The position numbers and the translations under genes were made by a program. Positions 1 to 10,792 of a stretch of DNA of 64,000 nt are shown here, in pieces. How positions within the stretch are numbered: position 1 is the first letter of the stretch; every line of letters begins with the position of its first letter. This stretch comes from Saururus chinensis (Eukaryota; Streptophyta; Magnoliopsida; Piperales; Saururaceae): positions 28,068,756 through 28,132,755 of the forward strand of contig CP141147.1 of NCBI GenBank assembly GCA_035235625.1, read 5' to 3'. The notes beneath the pieces were generated by a model, which made no database searches, was not told the DNA's origin, and saw nothing but the letters and a program-made list of their open reading frames with translations.

Positions 1-719
1 TTTGGATTCCGGCAGGGCCCCCCCACCCCCTCCTTCCCGCCCCGCCCTCTCTCTCATGTCCCGAGAGAGAGGGCACCGGATTTCGGCTCCCCACTGGAAC
101 CCAGTGCTCTCCCCGACCCTAGGAGGGACAGATAGGAATGTCCAGATTCCAGTCGGGTGCTGGAATCCAACCCCTCTCCCCTCCCAAGGCTTGCCATCGA
201 CACATTTTTTTTAATATTTTAAGGCTTTTAGCGACGCTTTTAAAACGTTGCTAAAGCCTTTTTAAATTTATTATTATTATTTTTCTTATTAGCGACACTT
301 GGTAAAGCATCACTAATACATAAATTTTATTTTTTTAAAAAAATATTTTTTTATATTAGCGATGCTTAAAAAAAGCGTTGCTAATAACGAATTATTAGCG
401 ACGCATATAATTATGCGTCTCTAATAAGTTATTTTTTTTATTTTTTTAAAAATAGTTTTTTGCTTTAGCAACGTATATATAATGTCGCTAATAATTGCTT
501 ATTAGAGACGCAAAAATTAAGCGTCGCTAATAATTTATTATTAGCGACATAATTATTTTATTAGCGACATATAAAATAGCGTCGCTTTTTTTATGCGTCA
601 CTAATAGGCAATAGCAACGACACTTTTTGCGACGCTTATAGCGACATTATTTATACGTCACTAACAGTCATTAGCGACGCTTATAGGACTATTAGCGACA
701 CATCCTTTTTTTTATAGTG
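1..719. mobile_element. CACTA (En/Spm-like) transposon, one end
   Basis: Terminal and subterminal part of a CACTA DNA transposon that enters from the left edge of the window. The last bases before 719 read TTTTTTTTATAGTG, the reverse complement of a CACTATAAAA-type terminus, so position 719 is the outer boundary. From about 225 to 700 the sequence is packed with short subterminal repeats of the TTAGCGACGC type in both orientations, which in this superfamily are transposase-binding sites. Positions 1-220 are GC-rich and hold a 70-codon open frame that I do not regard as a gene. The other terminus and the transposase are outside the window, so autonomy cannot be judged. A 3-bp target duplication (GTG at 720-722) is possible but unverifiable. 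Confidence 0.75.
225..705. repeat. Subterminal repeat array of the CACTA end
   Basis: More than a dozen degenerate copies of a 10-12 bp motif (core TTAGCGACGC or its complement GCGTCGCTAA) alternate in direct and inverted orientation. They are separated by AT-rich spacers with poly-T runs. The inverted pairs could fold into many small hairpins. Confidence 0.75.
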
Positions 720-2064
720 GTGGGTGAGGAGAGGTAGACTTCAGAGAACTGAAAACATTATGCGGTGGCCCAATATCTAGAGTGTAATATTCCTAGATGA
801 GGCCATCCTATCTAGAAAATAATTGCGAATGGTTTGCTTACAAATGGAATGAATATTACAAAAGGTATGTTCTCTTTTATGGTGATGATTGACTAATTTC
901 TAATGAGAATTCCATAGTATATTAAGTTCTTATGATTTTTTTGGATTATTATCCCACTGAGTATTTTTTGTATATTCAACATCTTTTATGGTGTAGGTGT
1001 TCGGGTCAAGATTTGGAAGTATGTAAAAGTCATAATAGAGATTTATTTTACCTTGATGGAGATATCTTAGCGATTTTAGCTAGGTTTGATTAAGCACGTG
1101 AGTGTGTTATTTATCTTTTGTTAGTTTTGATGTAATTAACAGACAAATTGTAAACTTGTGGGCCCTGTAAATATTTTAATATAATAGTTATATAAATTTC
1201 TATTTGAGGTACTTATATCACATTCAAATAATTATGAAAATAAATGATACATATACCCCTAACAATTTATATATTTCATAAATTTTTACCCTTATGATAA
1301 ATATGAAGGCTAGATTAGTTTTAAGATGTTCTTTTAAAGAGAAGGAAAAAGAGCATATTTAAAAAAAAATATTTAAAAATTATGAGTGTGACAAATTTAT
1401 GCTGGTGTATAGAAAATAGAATAGGAATATCATTTTCGATATGAAAACTAGGTATATTTGCTCACTTTAAGCCCCTCATTACCCTGACGTTGATGGACAA
1501 CCCTCAATTCTTTTCGACTATGCTTTTTTTCTCGCAACTTCTTTCTCCCAAACATGTCAATTTTCTTTGCGCCAATTAAAAAGAATGTCAAGTTGGAAAT
1601 TTTTTCTCTTCTCATCTTGAAGCAAAGGATTGCAATGAAAGGAATTGTATCAATAATTTATATCACTAATTCAATCGTCAAAGAAATTTCGTCCTCGCCT
1701 CCTCCCTCTAAATATAGCAAAGAATGCCACTGAGCTAAACCAAATGAGGTAATGAGCTGGACCTGAGGCGAAGTTGGGCTCGGTTAGTACACTCGATGTT
1801 GGTGGGCTTGACGACCTAAAGCCTTATGCTCAGCCCAACTTGAGCTAGCTGGAGGAATATGAGGTCAACTTCTTACCATCATGTATTCATTATTTAATTA
1901 AGCATTTTTACATTAAATAACAACTTTAAAACTCAATTGAACAACCCAAGTTGAGCTCAATTCAGCTTAGCTCGAGGATAAAATGAAGCTGAATCTAGTA
2001 CCAGCCAAAACTTGAATAAACTCAATAGCACCCTTAAAAAGAATGCCTTCTCTTGATGTTATAA
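720..2064. other. AT-rich intergenic DNA, no gene seen
   Basis: No coding frame of note. Positions about 1747-2037 carry GAGCT- and CTCGAG-rich sequence resembling the ends of the hAT-like family described at 6871-8400 (TAATGAGCTGG at the left, CAATAGCACCCTT at the right). This is probably a short degraded relative, but the ends are too diverged for a firm call. Confidence 0.4.
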
Positions 2065-2167
2065 TACTTCCTCCGACTCAAAATAATTGTCCTATTTAGT
2101 TTCTCAAAATAAACTAAAATTTGAAAAACAAAATATGACACTTATTTTAAAACCGAGGGAAATAGTA
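2065..2167. mobile_element. Stowaway-like MITE, short type
   Basis: About 100 bp with inverted ends (CTTCCTCCGACTC at the left, complement of CCGAGGGAAATAG at the right) and flanking TA dinucleotides. This is the signature of Tc1/mariner-derived Stowaway MITEs. The body is AT-rich and has no coding capacity. Confidence 0.6.
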
Positions 2168-3170
2168 AAAGAGCGTTAGACGCTCAAAAAAATTCAATTT
2201 GCAATTCTCCTTCCATTTGCCTTACGAGTTCAGTCCAAACTCAATAGTGAACAGTGAGTAGCATGGTTCTGCGTGCTCCTCTCACTTCCCTATTCAAATT
2301 TCAGTGCATGAACAGTAGAGTATCTTCCTCGCTTTCCTTCATTACGTGTGTGGGGGTGTGTGTGTCGGATTTCCATTTTCAGAACTAAATCTGAAAGATC
2401 AGTGTTGGGGTGAGGAGCAGTCCCTCCCACAGTAGGGCTATAGTGGGTGGAAGAAAATTGCTTGTCGTTTTGTGTTTCTTCCTCTTTCAAAGTTCACAAT
2501 CAGCACTTCGGTTGTTCTATATAAAAAATACAACTTTGGTTCAAACCTCATAACTAATCAGCATTGAGGTAATTAGGTCCAAGGGCATAACACATGTGTC
2601 ACTAGATTATGTTGCATGACCAGAAAGCCATCTCACTCCCACTATGAAGGTGACAAGAGACACCATGAAAGACTACAATCTGAACACAATCAAATATTTT
2701 AATAAGTCAATCCCTTAATAACTGTGTGGCACATGGTTATACAATGCCAATACTTTGACCTAAAAGCTTGAAATGAGAAGACTGCACTTACAAACTAGTC
2801 CAAACCAGCACTCCTCCCCATGTCATTAGGTGCGCCATCTCTCTAATATCTAAATCTGCACAAGACATTAATATGACTTCATCTCATGGAAATCCTAAAA
2901 CAATTGAAATAGTTCACCTTTGGAAGTAGATGGACAATATATCCAACTGGGCACTAGGCATTGACTTCTATCGAAGGAGATTGAAACATCCCAATTCCCA
3001 ACATGGGAATATGCATGAATTTTCAGCTGTTGGGAGGCGAGAGTAGTGGGTACAGTGATCAGACCACTGCATATTTTTGCTTCACGCAACCTGCTTTTCA
3101 ATGGCTGCCTTACTTGGTGGGTAGGCCTGGCTTTAAAGATTGAATGCCATAAAGTGGCCACCAATCCAAA
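2168..3170. other. Intergenic DNA upstream of the LBD gene
   Basis: I see no gene or clear repeat. Two open frames on the minus strand (about 66 and 95 codons) have no recognisable domain and are probably chance. The LBD promoter would occupy the right part. Confidence 0.4.
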
Positions 3171-3173
3171 GCT

Positions 3174-3180
3174 TATATAC
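3174..3180 (+). promoter_or_regulatory. Candidate TATA box of the LBD gene
   Basis: TATATAC lies 93 bp upstream of the LBD start codon, with CCAAT at 3161-3165 just before it. The spacing fits a short 5' leader. A second TATAT at about 3223 is too close to the ATG to be preferred. Confidence 0.4.
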
Positions 3181-3266
3181 ATAGATCACCCTCCTTCCAA
3201 TTCTGGCCTTCCCTTTCCTCTTATATGCAGTGAAGTCGAGGACAATTCTTTAGGATTGAGAGAATC

Positions 3267-4334
3267 ATGGCGAGCGATGGAGGTAGTACTCGTGGCGGGG
3301 GTACTCGTGGCGGTGGTGGTTGCGGAAGCCCATGCGGGGCCTGCAAATTCTTACGGCGAAAGTGCCCGGCGTGGTGCATCTTCGCCCCCCACTTCGATCC
3401 AGAACAAGGCACCGCCCGCTTCGCCGCTGTGCACAAGGTCTTTGGCGCTGCCAATGCAGCCAAGCTCCTCAACCGGGTGCCGGACCACCGGCGCCCAGAG
3501 GCCGCAGCCACCATCTACTACGAGGCCCAGGCCCGGCTCCGGGACCCCGTCCATGGCTGTGTATCCCACATCTTAGCCTTGCAGCAGCAGGTGACACAAT
3601 ATGCCCGCATGCACCATTAATATATATCTTGTGTTCTTCTAGGGACTTTCAATGTTTGATGTTGTAATTTGTTGCAGATAACTATAACTGGCCAAGAAAT
3701 TCACAGCAACATTGTACTAGGATTCAATATGATTGATTAATGACTTTTCTACACTATTTGGATCAAAGATACATCATATCAAGATGATTACATAAAAGTG
3801 AAGTATGATCTGCTGCATCCAAATCCAAGCAACTTGAGTCAGCTGTAAAATTTGCTACATTTAGTTGTTGAAAGACTTCACCATATGTCCAATGTTTTAG
3901 GTCATCATGACTCATGAGTGCCATTAGTTTCTTTAGGGGCATTAACATGTCATAATGCTTCTAGCAAACTAAGAAGGATTGATAATTAGGGTTTTTTATT
4001 AAGTTGTTCAAGTATGGGAATGGCATATGGGTGGTTTCAGGTATTGGACTTGCAGAACGAGTTGGCGTGCGTCCAGACTCGCCTCTCAGCAGTGGAGCTT
4101 CTTGCTCGTCCTTGGCAAGGGCAGGGCTATGCCCGGCCGTCGAGCTTGCTGCCGGCGTACGAGTCAGCATCCGAGACTCGGCGAGGTGGAGAAGGAACTG
4201 TGCCGCAGGAGCTGGCTGATCTGGCGGCTCTTTTGGAGGAAAGCCCAGTTGAAAACGAGATGCAATTGCTGGTGCAAGACCTTGTGTGCAGGTACTTTGC
4301 TGGGTCTCAATCCCAATCAGCCAAGTCTTGTTGA
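3267..4334 (+). CDS. Class I LATERAL ORGAN BOUNDARIES domain (LBD/ASL) transcription factor
   Basis: Plant-specific nuclear DNA-binding regulator of organ boundary, lateral root or vascular development, depending on the clade. Exon 1 is 3267-3590, a GT-AG intron of 450 bp covers 3591-4040, and exon 2 is 4041-4334, giving 205 aa in phase 0. The zinc-finger-like block C-X2-C-X6-C-X3-C is at residues 23-37 (Cys 23, 26, 33, 37). The GAS block follows from about residue 52 ([17 protein letters not shown]), with the conserved DP at 93-94. A leucine-zipper-like L-X6-L-X3-L-X6-L (Leu 105, 112, 116, 123) spans the exon junction and marks class I. A Gly-rich leader precedes the domain. The domain resembles the LBD16/18/29 group, but clade assignment needs a tree. 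The intron splits the gene at the usual position after LALQQQ. The frame is intact and GC-rich, so it is probably functional. Confidence 0.92.
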
Positions 4335-6775
4335 CAAATCTTCTCCCCCTGGCTAGCTTGGTCAACTTGAACATATTGTGTTAAAAAACTGGAGGAAGTT
4401 TTTGGTCACACGAAGGAAGATTTGATCTTTGTTTATGGTGTAAAACAAGGGTTTGCGAAATTGTTGTTCATGAGGGAGCATTGGCTGCTGCTTATTGGGT
4501 CCCATTCTGGCTTCTTTTCCGGCCTATGTGGCAACTAAATTATTATTAAATAACAAAACAGCCGAAAGTTTTAAATCTTGGCCTACAGTTCACTCAGTAA
4601 AGAACAAACATGTGAGTTTGTATGGAACGCCATCAAAATAGTCAACGTAGTTAATTATTTGCTTATATTAATTAAAAATTTATAATTTTACATAATATAT
4701 ATATAGAAGGACCCAATGAGCCCGAGCCTATGCCGACATACATAAGCCCAGGCGTGTATATATATATATATATATATAAAAGATGTTATTTAGCCTCAAT
4801 ATCAGAACTTGCTCGAAATAGTAATGAAAGGGAAGGAATTGAGTAAATGAAGGTGTTCTCTGTTCACAAAAAACCTAGTAATGACAAGTACAACTTATAT
4901 ATTCCTTCTGTCCCTCTATTGGTTTTTTAAAAAAGGGCTATTTATATGGGTTTAGGCTTCAACGGCATGAGCCAGGGTCCTTAAGATTATCGGATTTAAA
5001 TTTAATGGCCTATAATATTTAAGGGGTATTTAATCTTTAAATAATGTGGGCCATTAGATTTGGATGCAATAGCTATAAGGGCATGGGCTCGCAAAGAAAT
5101 AGAGCTATTAATGTGAGCTTGAGAGCATATTTATTTTTATCCTAAAATAAAGTCTATGTTATAGGGAGATTTTTAAAATCTTTGGCGCAGGGGATGTGTA
5201 CAAGCAGCATTAATTTAGGAGATATGGAAAGGTTTTCATACAAAGTGAAGAGAGCAATGGACAATTTTACCTCTAACCACGTCTACCTCTAGATAAGTAA
5301 AATTAAATTAACTAATTACGAGGGCAAAATAAAGCAAAGCCCACACCAACTAGACAATGCAATTTTTTTTTTAAAATGAAAACCTAACAGAAAACCCTAA
5401 ACCTGGTAAAAAAAACATGAGTGGCTCCATCCTGATCAAATCAATTTACAATTCTTTTTGTTTCATATTAATAGTTTTATTTAATTTTTTAAAATAAATT
5501 AAAAATAATTTATTTTTAAAAAATAAATAAAACCATTAATGTGAGACATTAGAAATTCAAAGAAACAAGTGACTACTAGACACTCGGTATACCCCAAGTC
5601 TTGGTCAGTATACCTTGCTTATGAATTTCTGAATTTCGCCCGTGGACATTTTCCTCCATGCGTGACTGATATTGAGCAACAAACCACTTCAAATATGCCC
5701 TTAATTTGAACTTTTCAACCACTTATCTCCTCACAAACAATCTCAAACTCAAAGCTTTAGCTTCCCGCCTAGCCTTGGACTTTGCTATTCAACTCAATGA
5801 TATATCAGCGTGTCATTGTGTGGTGTGTGAAATAAATCTCTCATATAACAAATGGTCTCTCTACTAAATAAAGTACCCTAGATGAGCATCTATTATGCGC
5901 TTATAAATGAAATATCAAAGCACAAGCAATGCTGTAAAGTTTCAAGCTCTCTCTCTCTCTCTCTAAATTCTAATTCTCAATTGAAACAATGGAGCACATT
6001 ACCTCAAACTCAAACTAAAGAGAGCTTATATAGTTCTAAAGGTCGGCGGCAAGCCTAATCCTAAGTTTAGTAAGAAAATGAATCAATTTAGGCTCAAAAC
6101 ATGCATTTTTTATAATATTGGTGAACAGTCCATAACTGGCAACTAAATGATCCCGTCCAATTGAGCGAAGTAGATAAAACGTGCCTCTACCTACTCATTT
6201 GAACTCCGCATTCAAACACCTTCTAGAATGCAATATAAAATTTTCAAGTGCAGTAATTTGGGAAGATATATATTAGATGCATCCACCTGTAATGAGTCTA
6301 AAATGAGCCCCTTGGGCATCTCCTTGTCAATGGTAACCGGTTGCCTCCATAGGCTAACTGGCTATAACCGCATGCAATTAGGGGTTCATTTTCAGCTCAT
6401 TGCAAGTAGGCGTATTTAAAAATCTTCTCATTACTCGAGCAAGTGAAGCTCTCCCTTACATCATCTTGGCACTCTTATTGTGCTCTTGGCCTAGGGTACA
6501 AAATTCAATATTGATGTGTTGGATCCATACACTATACAGAACTGAATTTTAACATAGCTTGATTATATTTCATACCGTGAGATAGCCTGCACCATTCCTT
6601 ATTGTTTGGCATTGTTCTTAAGAAAGCTAATCTTGTCTTATTTTAAATGCTTTTCTAATATTTTAATTAATTTTTTTTTCACTTAAAAATCCTTGGAAAT
6701 CAACCCGACTAACATATAGAGTACTTCCAACCCAAGTCAAGTTCGATTATCATGTTTAAAACCTTGAATTGAGTT
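4335..6775. other. AT-rich intergenic DNA with simple repeats
   Basis: No gene recognised. There is a (TA)n run at about 4757-4778 and a (CT)n run at about 5949-5964. Positions about 5457-5550 form an imperfect AT-rich hairpin containing ATATTAATAGTTTTATTT and its complement, probably a decayed Stowaway-like MITE. Confidence 0.4.
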
Positions 6776-7170
6776 TTATATATTCCATTTGTCTTAAATT
6801 AATAGCTCTATTTGGCAAACTAAATTCTTCTATATTAATAATTATATTTTGTTCAATTTAATAGTTAGGTATAGGGCTATTAACGAGCCGAGCTAGCTCG
6901 TTGAGCAGGCCCAACTCAGCTCAACTTGAATCGGGCTAGATTCAAACTCGATTCAAGCTCAAATAGGTTCGAGCCGAGTTTGAGGAGACCCATGCTTGAC
7001 TCGGCTCCTCGAACTCGGCTCGACTCGAATAAAACTCGAACTCGATGCTACTTGGCTTGAGCTCGAATATAATTTTAAAATTATATATACATAATATTTA
7101 TAAAATAAATAATATATATACATATTTTATATAAACATAATTGTTAATTTTAATATATATTTATGACATA

Positions 7171-7255
7171 CTACCTCCATTCTAGATTAACAGCTCTATT
7201 TAATTAGTTCATTTTGAAAAATCTAATGAAGTTATTAATTTAGGACGGATGGAAT
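7171..7255. mobile_element. Stowaway-like MITE, short type
   Basis: About 85 bp with ends CTACCTCCATTCTAG and the complement of AGGACGGATGGAA. The body contains AACAGCTCTATTTAATTAG and its inverted partner. It is nested in the hAT-like element. Confidence 0.55.
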
Positions 7256-7620
7256 ATATAAAATAACATATAATCACATATATATACCAATACAATAATA
7301 TTATGTATTATATATGATATATGAGACCCGTTTATATGAGCCAATGTTCACTCACGATTGCGTAAGCATTGATGTAATGCATCCTCATATTATAATCCAA
7401 CAACACACATAATTTAGGAGACAGATTAGTTTGTCTTCTTGTGCCATTGGATCCCAATTTGATGACCCATGATGCCTCGGCTCACGCTGACGTATGTGAG
7501 CCTAGATTCATATAATTTTTTTATGATATATATCAATGTTAAATTGTAATAAATATATAATTTTTATATATAATATATATTTTATAAAAATAAAAATATT
7601 AGAGACACAAACATTAATAT

Positions 7621-7722
7621 ACTTATTCTGTCCCAAATTAATAGCTCTATTTAATTTTTTAGATGAACTAAAATTAGTTCAATTGAAAAACCAAATGGAG
7701 CTATAAGTATATGACGGAGGGT
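7621..7722. mobile_element. Stowaway-like MITE, short type
   Basis: About 100 bp: ACTTATTCTGTCCCAAATTA at the left and ATGACGGAGGGT at the right, with the family core AATAGCTCTATTTAA and its inverted copy. It is nested in the hAT-like element. Confidence 0.5.
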
Positions 7723-8605
7723 CAACAGGATATCACACTAATATACTTAAAAATATTTCTAAAAGAAGCATAACGTTAGGAGACCAACCTTAGTCTATAA
7801 AAGAATGATTAAATATTCTTTTAAAAGTTGAAGCATGACACTGGGACCGCCTCATCTTACAAAATGTATATTTTTTTACATATACTTTAAAATTTTTTAG
7901 AGGCATACTAAGGCTAAAGAATAGTTCTTTTAAAAGAAAACACAAATAAGTAGATAATAATGTTGCCGAAATGAGTTTTTATTTTTTGTATTTTTTTAGT
8001 AATTATATATACATAAAGAGAGAAAAATAGTAATGCTGCATTTTTTTAGCATATGTAACTAAAACGTATTTGTCATAGTTTTCTTCTTTCATAGTGACTA
8101 TAGCAAGATGTTCATGGTGTAATCGTAATACTTCTTAAAGTATATTTATTAATATTTAATACTAAAAGTATATTAGTATGTGTGATATTTCATATATTTT
8201 AGATTTATATATAGATTATTTTTATTTTTTTAGTTCAAGCCTAGGCTCATGATTCACTTATTCAAGTTCGAGCCAAGCTTTGAATTTATAATTCGAGCCG
8301 AGCTCGAGTTGAAAGTTTCAAGCTTAATCAAGCTTCAACAATTCGAGCTTGAGCCATAAAAGCCTAATACTTGGCTCAGCTTGGCTCATTAACACCTTTA
8401 AGTTGTGTACTTAAAAAAGAGTATTATAAGCTTATTTTTCTTTTTCTTAAATATGGGTTTCACCATTTAATAAAAAGTATTATTTTTTCAAATGTGACTA
8501 TCAATATGGGATGGAAGGAGTACGTTTTTATTAATGGATCACCTATGTTTGGTTTGGAGCCACATGATATCAATATAGCCACTGGTTTTGTTTGAGATCA
8601 AGTGT

Positions 8606-8790
8606 CATTGTTAGGAAAATAATATTTTCACATAAAAAACACATAACAAAAACTCACACATGTGTCTTAATTGGATTAGATACATGGGCCCAAGTGAAAT
8701 TTGTGTAAAACCCACTTATCCAATCCAATCAAAATACATGTGTGAATTTTTGTAGGTGTTATTGTTATGGGAATATCACTATCCTCATTG
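8606..8790. mobile_element. Hairpin MITE
   Basis: About 185 bp forming one long imperfect hairpin. The left arm holds AACTCACACATGTGT and AATTGGATTAGATAC; the right arm holds the complementary ATCCAATCCAATC and ACATGTGTGAATTTTTG. There is no coding capacity. The superfamily cannot be assigned because the target duplication is unclear. Confidence 0.5.
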
Positions 8791-10329
8791 TTAATAGTTT
8801 TGTACACACGATTGAACTTCATTTTTTCCGCTGTCATTTCTTCTTACTCATTGGTGATCCTTTATCCATTATATCTCTCGGACTTGAGTCACATAGTTAG
8901 ATAACTAGGTATGGCTTTTACAACACCTAATTAGATTTGGAATAAATGGCCCATTGCTTATGGAGTGAAGCTTTAAATTGTCTAACAAGTGCATCTTCTT
9001 AGTGTTGCATAATCAGGTATGACTTTTTGAATTGTGGACACGTAAAAAATACACACAAAAATGGAGCTCCTGACAAATTATAGTGATTTTGATTTTATTT
9101 TAATAGACTCGATTTTTAAGTTTTATTTTCTATGTAATAATGAGTTTCAGGACTATGTAATAATTTTTATTATTGTCATCTTAATGCAAACTCATGGTTA
9201 ATAAAGATGGTTTTAGTTTATTATTATTAATGTTGCAAAATGTTTCTAGTCAGTTCTTTTACACTTTTAGAAGTGCACCTCAAAATGATCATAAACTATT
9301 CTTAAATGACCAAAGCACTCGCTAGGGTATGACACAATAGACTATATTGGTCACAACTAAAGTTGAACCCTAGCTAGTCCCAAATGTAAGTCATCTTCCA
9401 AATTGGCGTTCTCCTCAAGTCATCCATGAGCAAACACTAGCTAGTCCCCCTCCCCCCCTTTAAAAAAGATTATGTTGATAGAAAAATTTTCATTTCTATT
9501 GTTAATTGAGAATGAGATATGAAATATGCTACTTTAAAATTAAAAAATGCGAAGTCAACTGGATTTTTATTTTCATCCACTTTATTATTCACTTAAAAAA
9601 ATTTATGCTATAATGTTCAATTACATACAAAGCTAACGGTATTGAAGGAAAAAAAAGTGAATGAACCACATTATACTTATTTGCCATTTATAGTAGAAGG
9701 GAATAATTGAATAGATTAAACCATGTAATCATGCAATTCCTAGAAAACCATCACTTCTTTGATTGTTATGATCTAGATAAAGGAATGGTGAACAAAAAAC
9801 CTTTCACTCTTACCCTATCTCTTTTTCTTGCTTTGAAGGACATTTCATTTTTTTTCAGGTGTTAACTTTTAACCACGATTCTATTATGAATAAAGTTATG
9901 TATTACAAATGTTCAATCAAGAGATAGCACAATTTTCAGGAAAGAGATTGACTAGTTTTAATTTTTATGACAATTTTTATAAGCTTTGCTTGGATAATTA
10001 AGTAGGCCAATATATGAGCCTAAATAAAACTATCATATTTGCCAATAAAACAAATATAAATGACATTTTTTTATATAAATACAAATGACAATTTGATTAA
10101 TAGTATATGTCAATATATGAAAGGTAGGTGACTATTTGAGAATCAATCCTGAGGTAGGTGGTTTATGTAAATATCCATTTATATTAAACATTAAAAAAAT
10201 AGACTGCAAAACTGGTTTGTGGCGGCATTGCTGACTCTTCACTGCAAGTGTTATTATAATACTCATCACTAAAAGTTCGCGCAGACTTGAAGAAGGTTGA
10301 AGAATAGTTTTTGCATGATTTTTTTGGTT
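8791..10329. other. AT-rich intergenic DNA, nothing recognised
   Basis: No open frame, gene remnant or clear transposon terminus. A short C-rich tract sits at about 9446-9460. Confidence 0.35.
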
Positions 10330-10460
10330 AAATTTTAATTAATTGAGTATTTAAAAAAAAGTATCGTAAGCTTATTTTTTCTTCTCTTAGATATCAATTT
10401 TACTATTTAATAAAAATTACTATTTTTAAATATAACTTATAATACGGGACTGAGGGAGTA
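10330..10460. mobile_element. Stowaway-like MITE, right part only
   Basis: Contains the long-type core TTGAGTATTTAAAAAAAAG and AGCTTATTTT, and the right terminus GGGACTGAGGGAG followed by TA. The left terminus is missing or too degraded to see. Confidence 0.45.
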
Positions 10461-10634
10461 AAACAAAGTGTATCCAAATGACGCCTTAGTCATCTAAATC
10501 CGATCAATCCCTCACAGAGAAACTTATTTTGAGCTATATTAAGAGGCACACGGTGCTTAAATAAAGTCTTGCAAAAGCCAACCTTATCTATTGGAGATAG
10601 ATCAGTAGTGGACAGCCCAGGTGCAAACCTAGTA

Positions 10635-10718
10635 GGGCCCATCAGTGTGGGGCCCAGCATAAGTGGACTCCTAATGGGCTGGATCTCTCACTATCTCCGG
10701 AAGTAATAAAGGCCCACG
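10635..10718 (+). promoter_or_regulatory. Cluster of site II-like (TGGGCC/GGCCCA) elements
   Basis: Four GGGCCC, GGCCCA or TGGGCT motifs lie within about 85 bp (10635, 10651, 10675, 10711), ending 75 bp before the start codon of the 636-aa gene. Such site II clusters are known TCP-factor targets in broadly expressed plant genes. No TATA box is visible, which fits that promoter type. Confidence 0.45.
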
Positions 10719-10792
10719 AACAAGTTTCTTTTTGACCCCAAACCCCACTAAAATCCAAACAAGTCCACTGTCAGCTCTCTCCCTCTCTCGCG

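Larger units (their letters stand above)
6871..8400. mobile_element. Non-autonomous hAT-like element
   Basis: A 1,530-bp element with inverted ends: ATAGGGCTATTAACGAGCC at the left and the complement TAAAGGTGTTAATGAGCC at the right. The GAGCTCG-rich subterminal sequence is of a kind widespread in plant genomes. It is flanked by AGTTAGGT (6863-6870) and AGTTGTGT (8401-8408), a degraded 8-bp target duplication; 8-bp duplications are the hAT hallmark. The uninterrupted MITE copies read AGTTGAGT at this place, which supports the call. The inside is AT-rich, has no transposase, and carries two nested Stowaway-like MITEs. Confidence 0.6.
6776..8522. mobile_element. Stowaway-like MITE, long type, split by a hAT-like insertion
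   Basis: The left half (6776-6870) and right half (8401-8522) align to the intact long-type MITEs at 14902-15073 and 20990-21181. The left ends in TTCAATTTAATAGTTAGGT, and the right resumes with AGTTGTGTACTTAAAAAAG. The right terminus GGGATGGAAGGAG is the degraded complement of CTCCCTCCGTCC. The interruption is the element at 6871-8400. Confidence 0.6.

Noticed and set aside
2-214. 70-codon open frame at the left edge
   Set aside because: Lies in the GC-rich part of the CACTA end, with low-complexity Pro/Ser composition and no domain.
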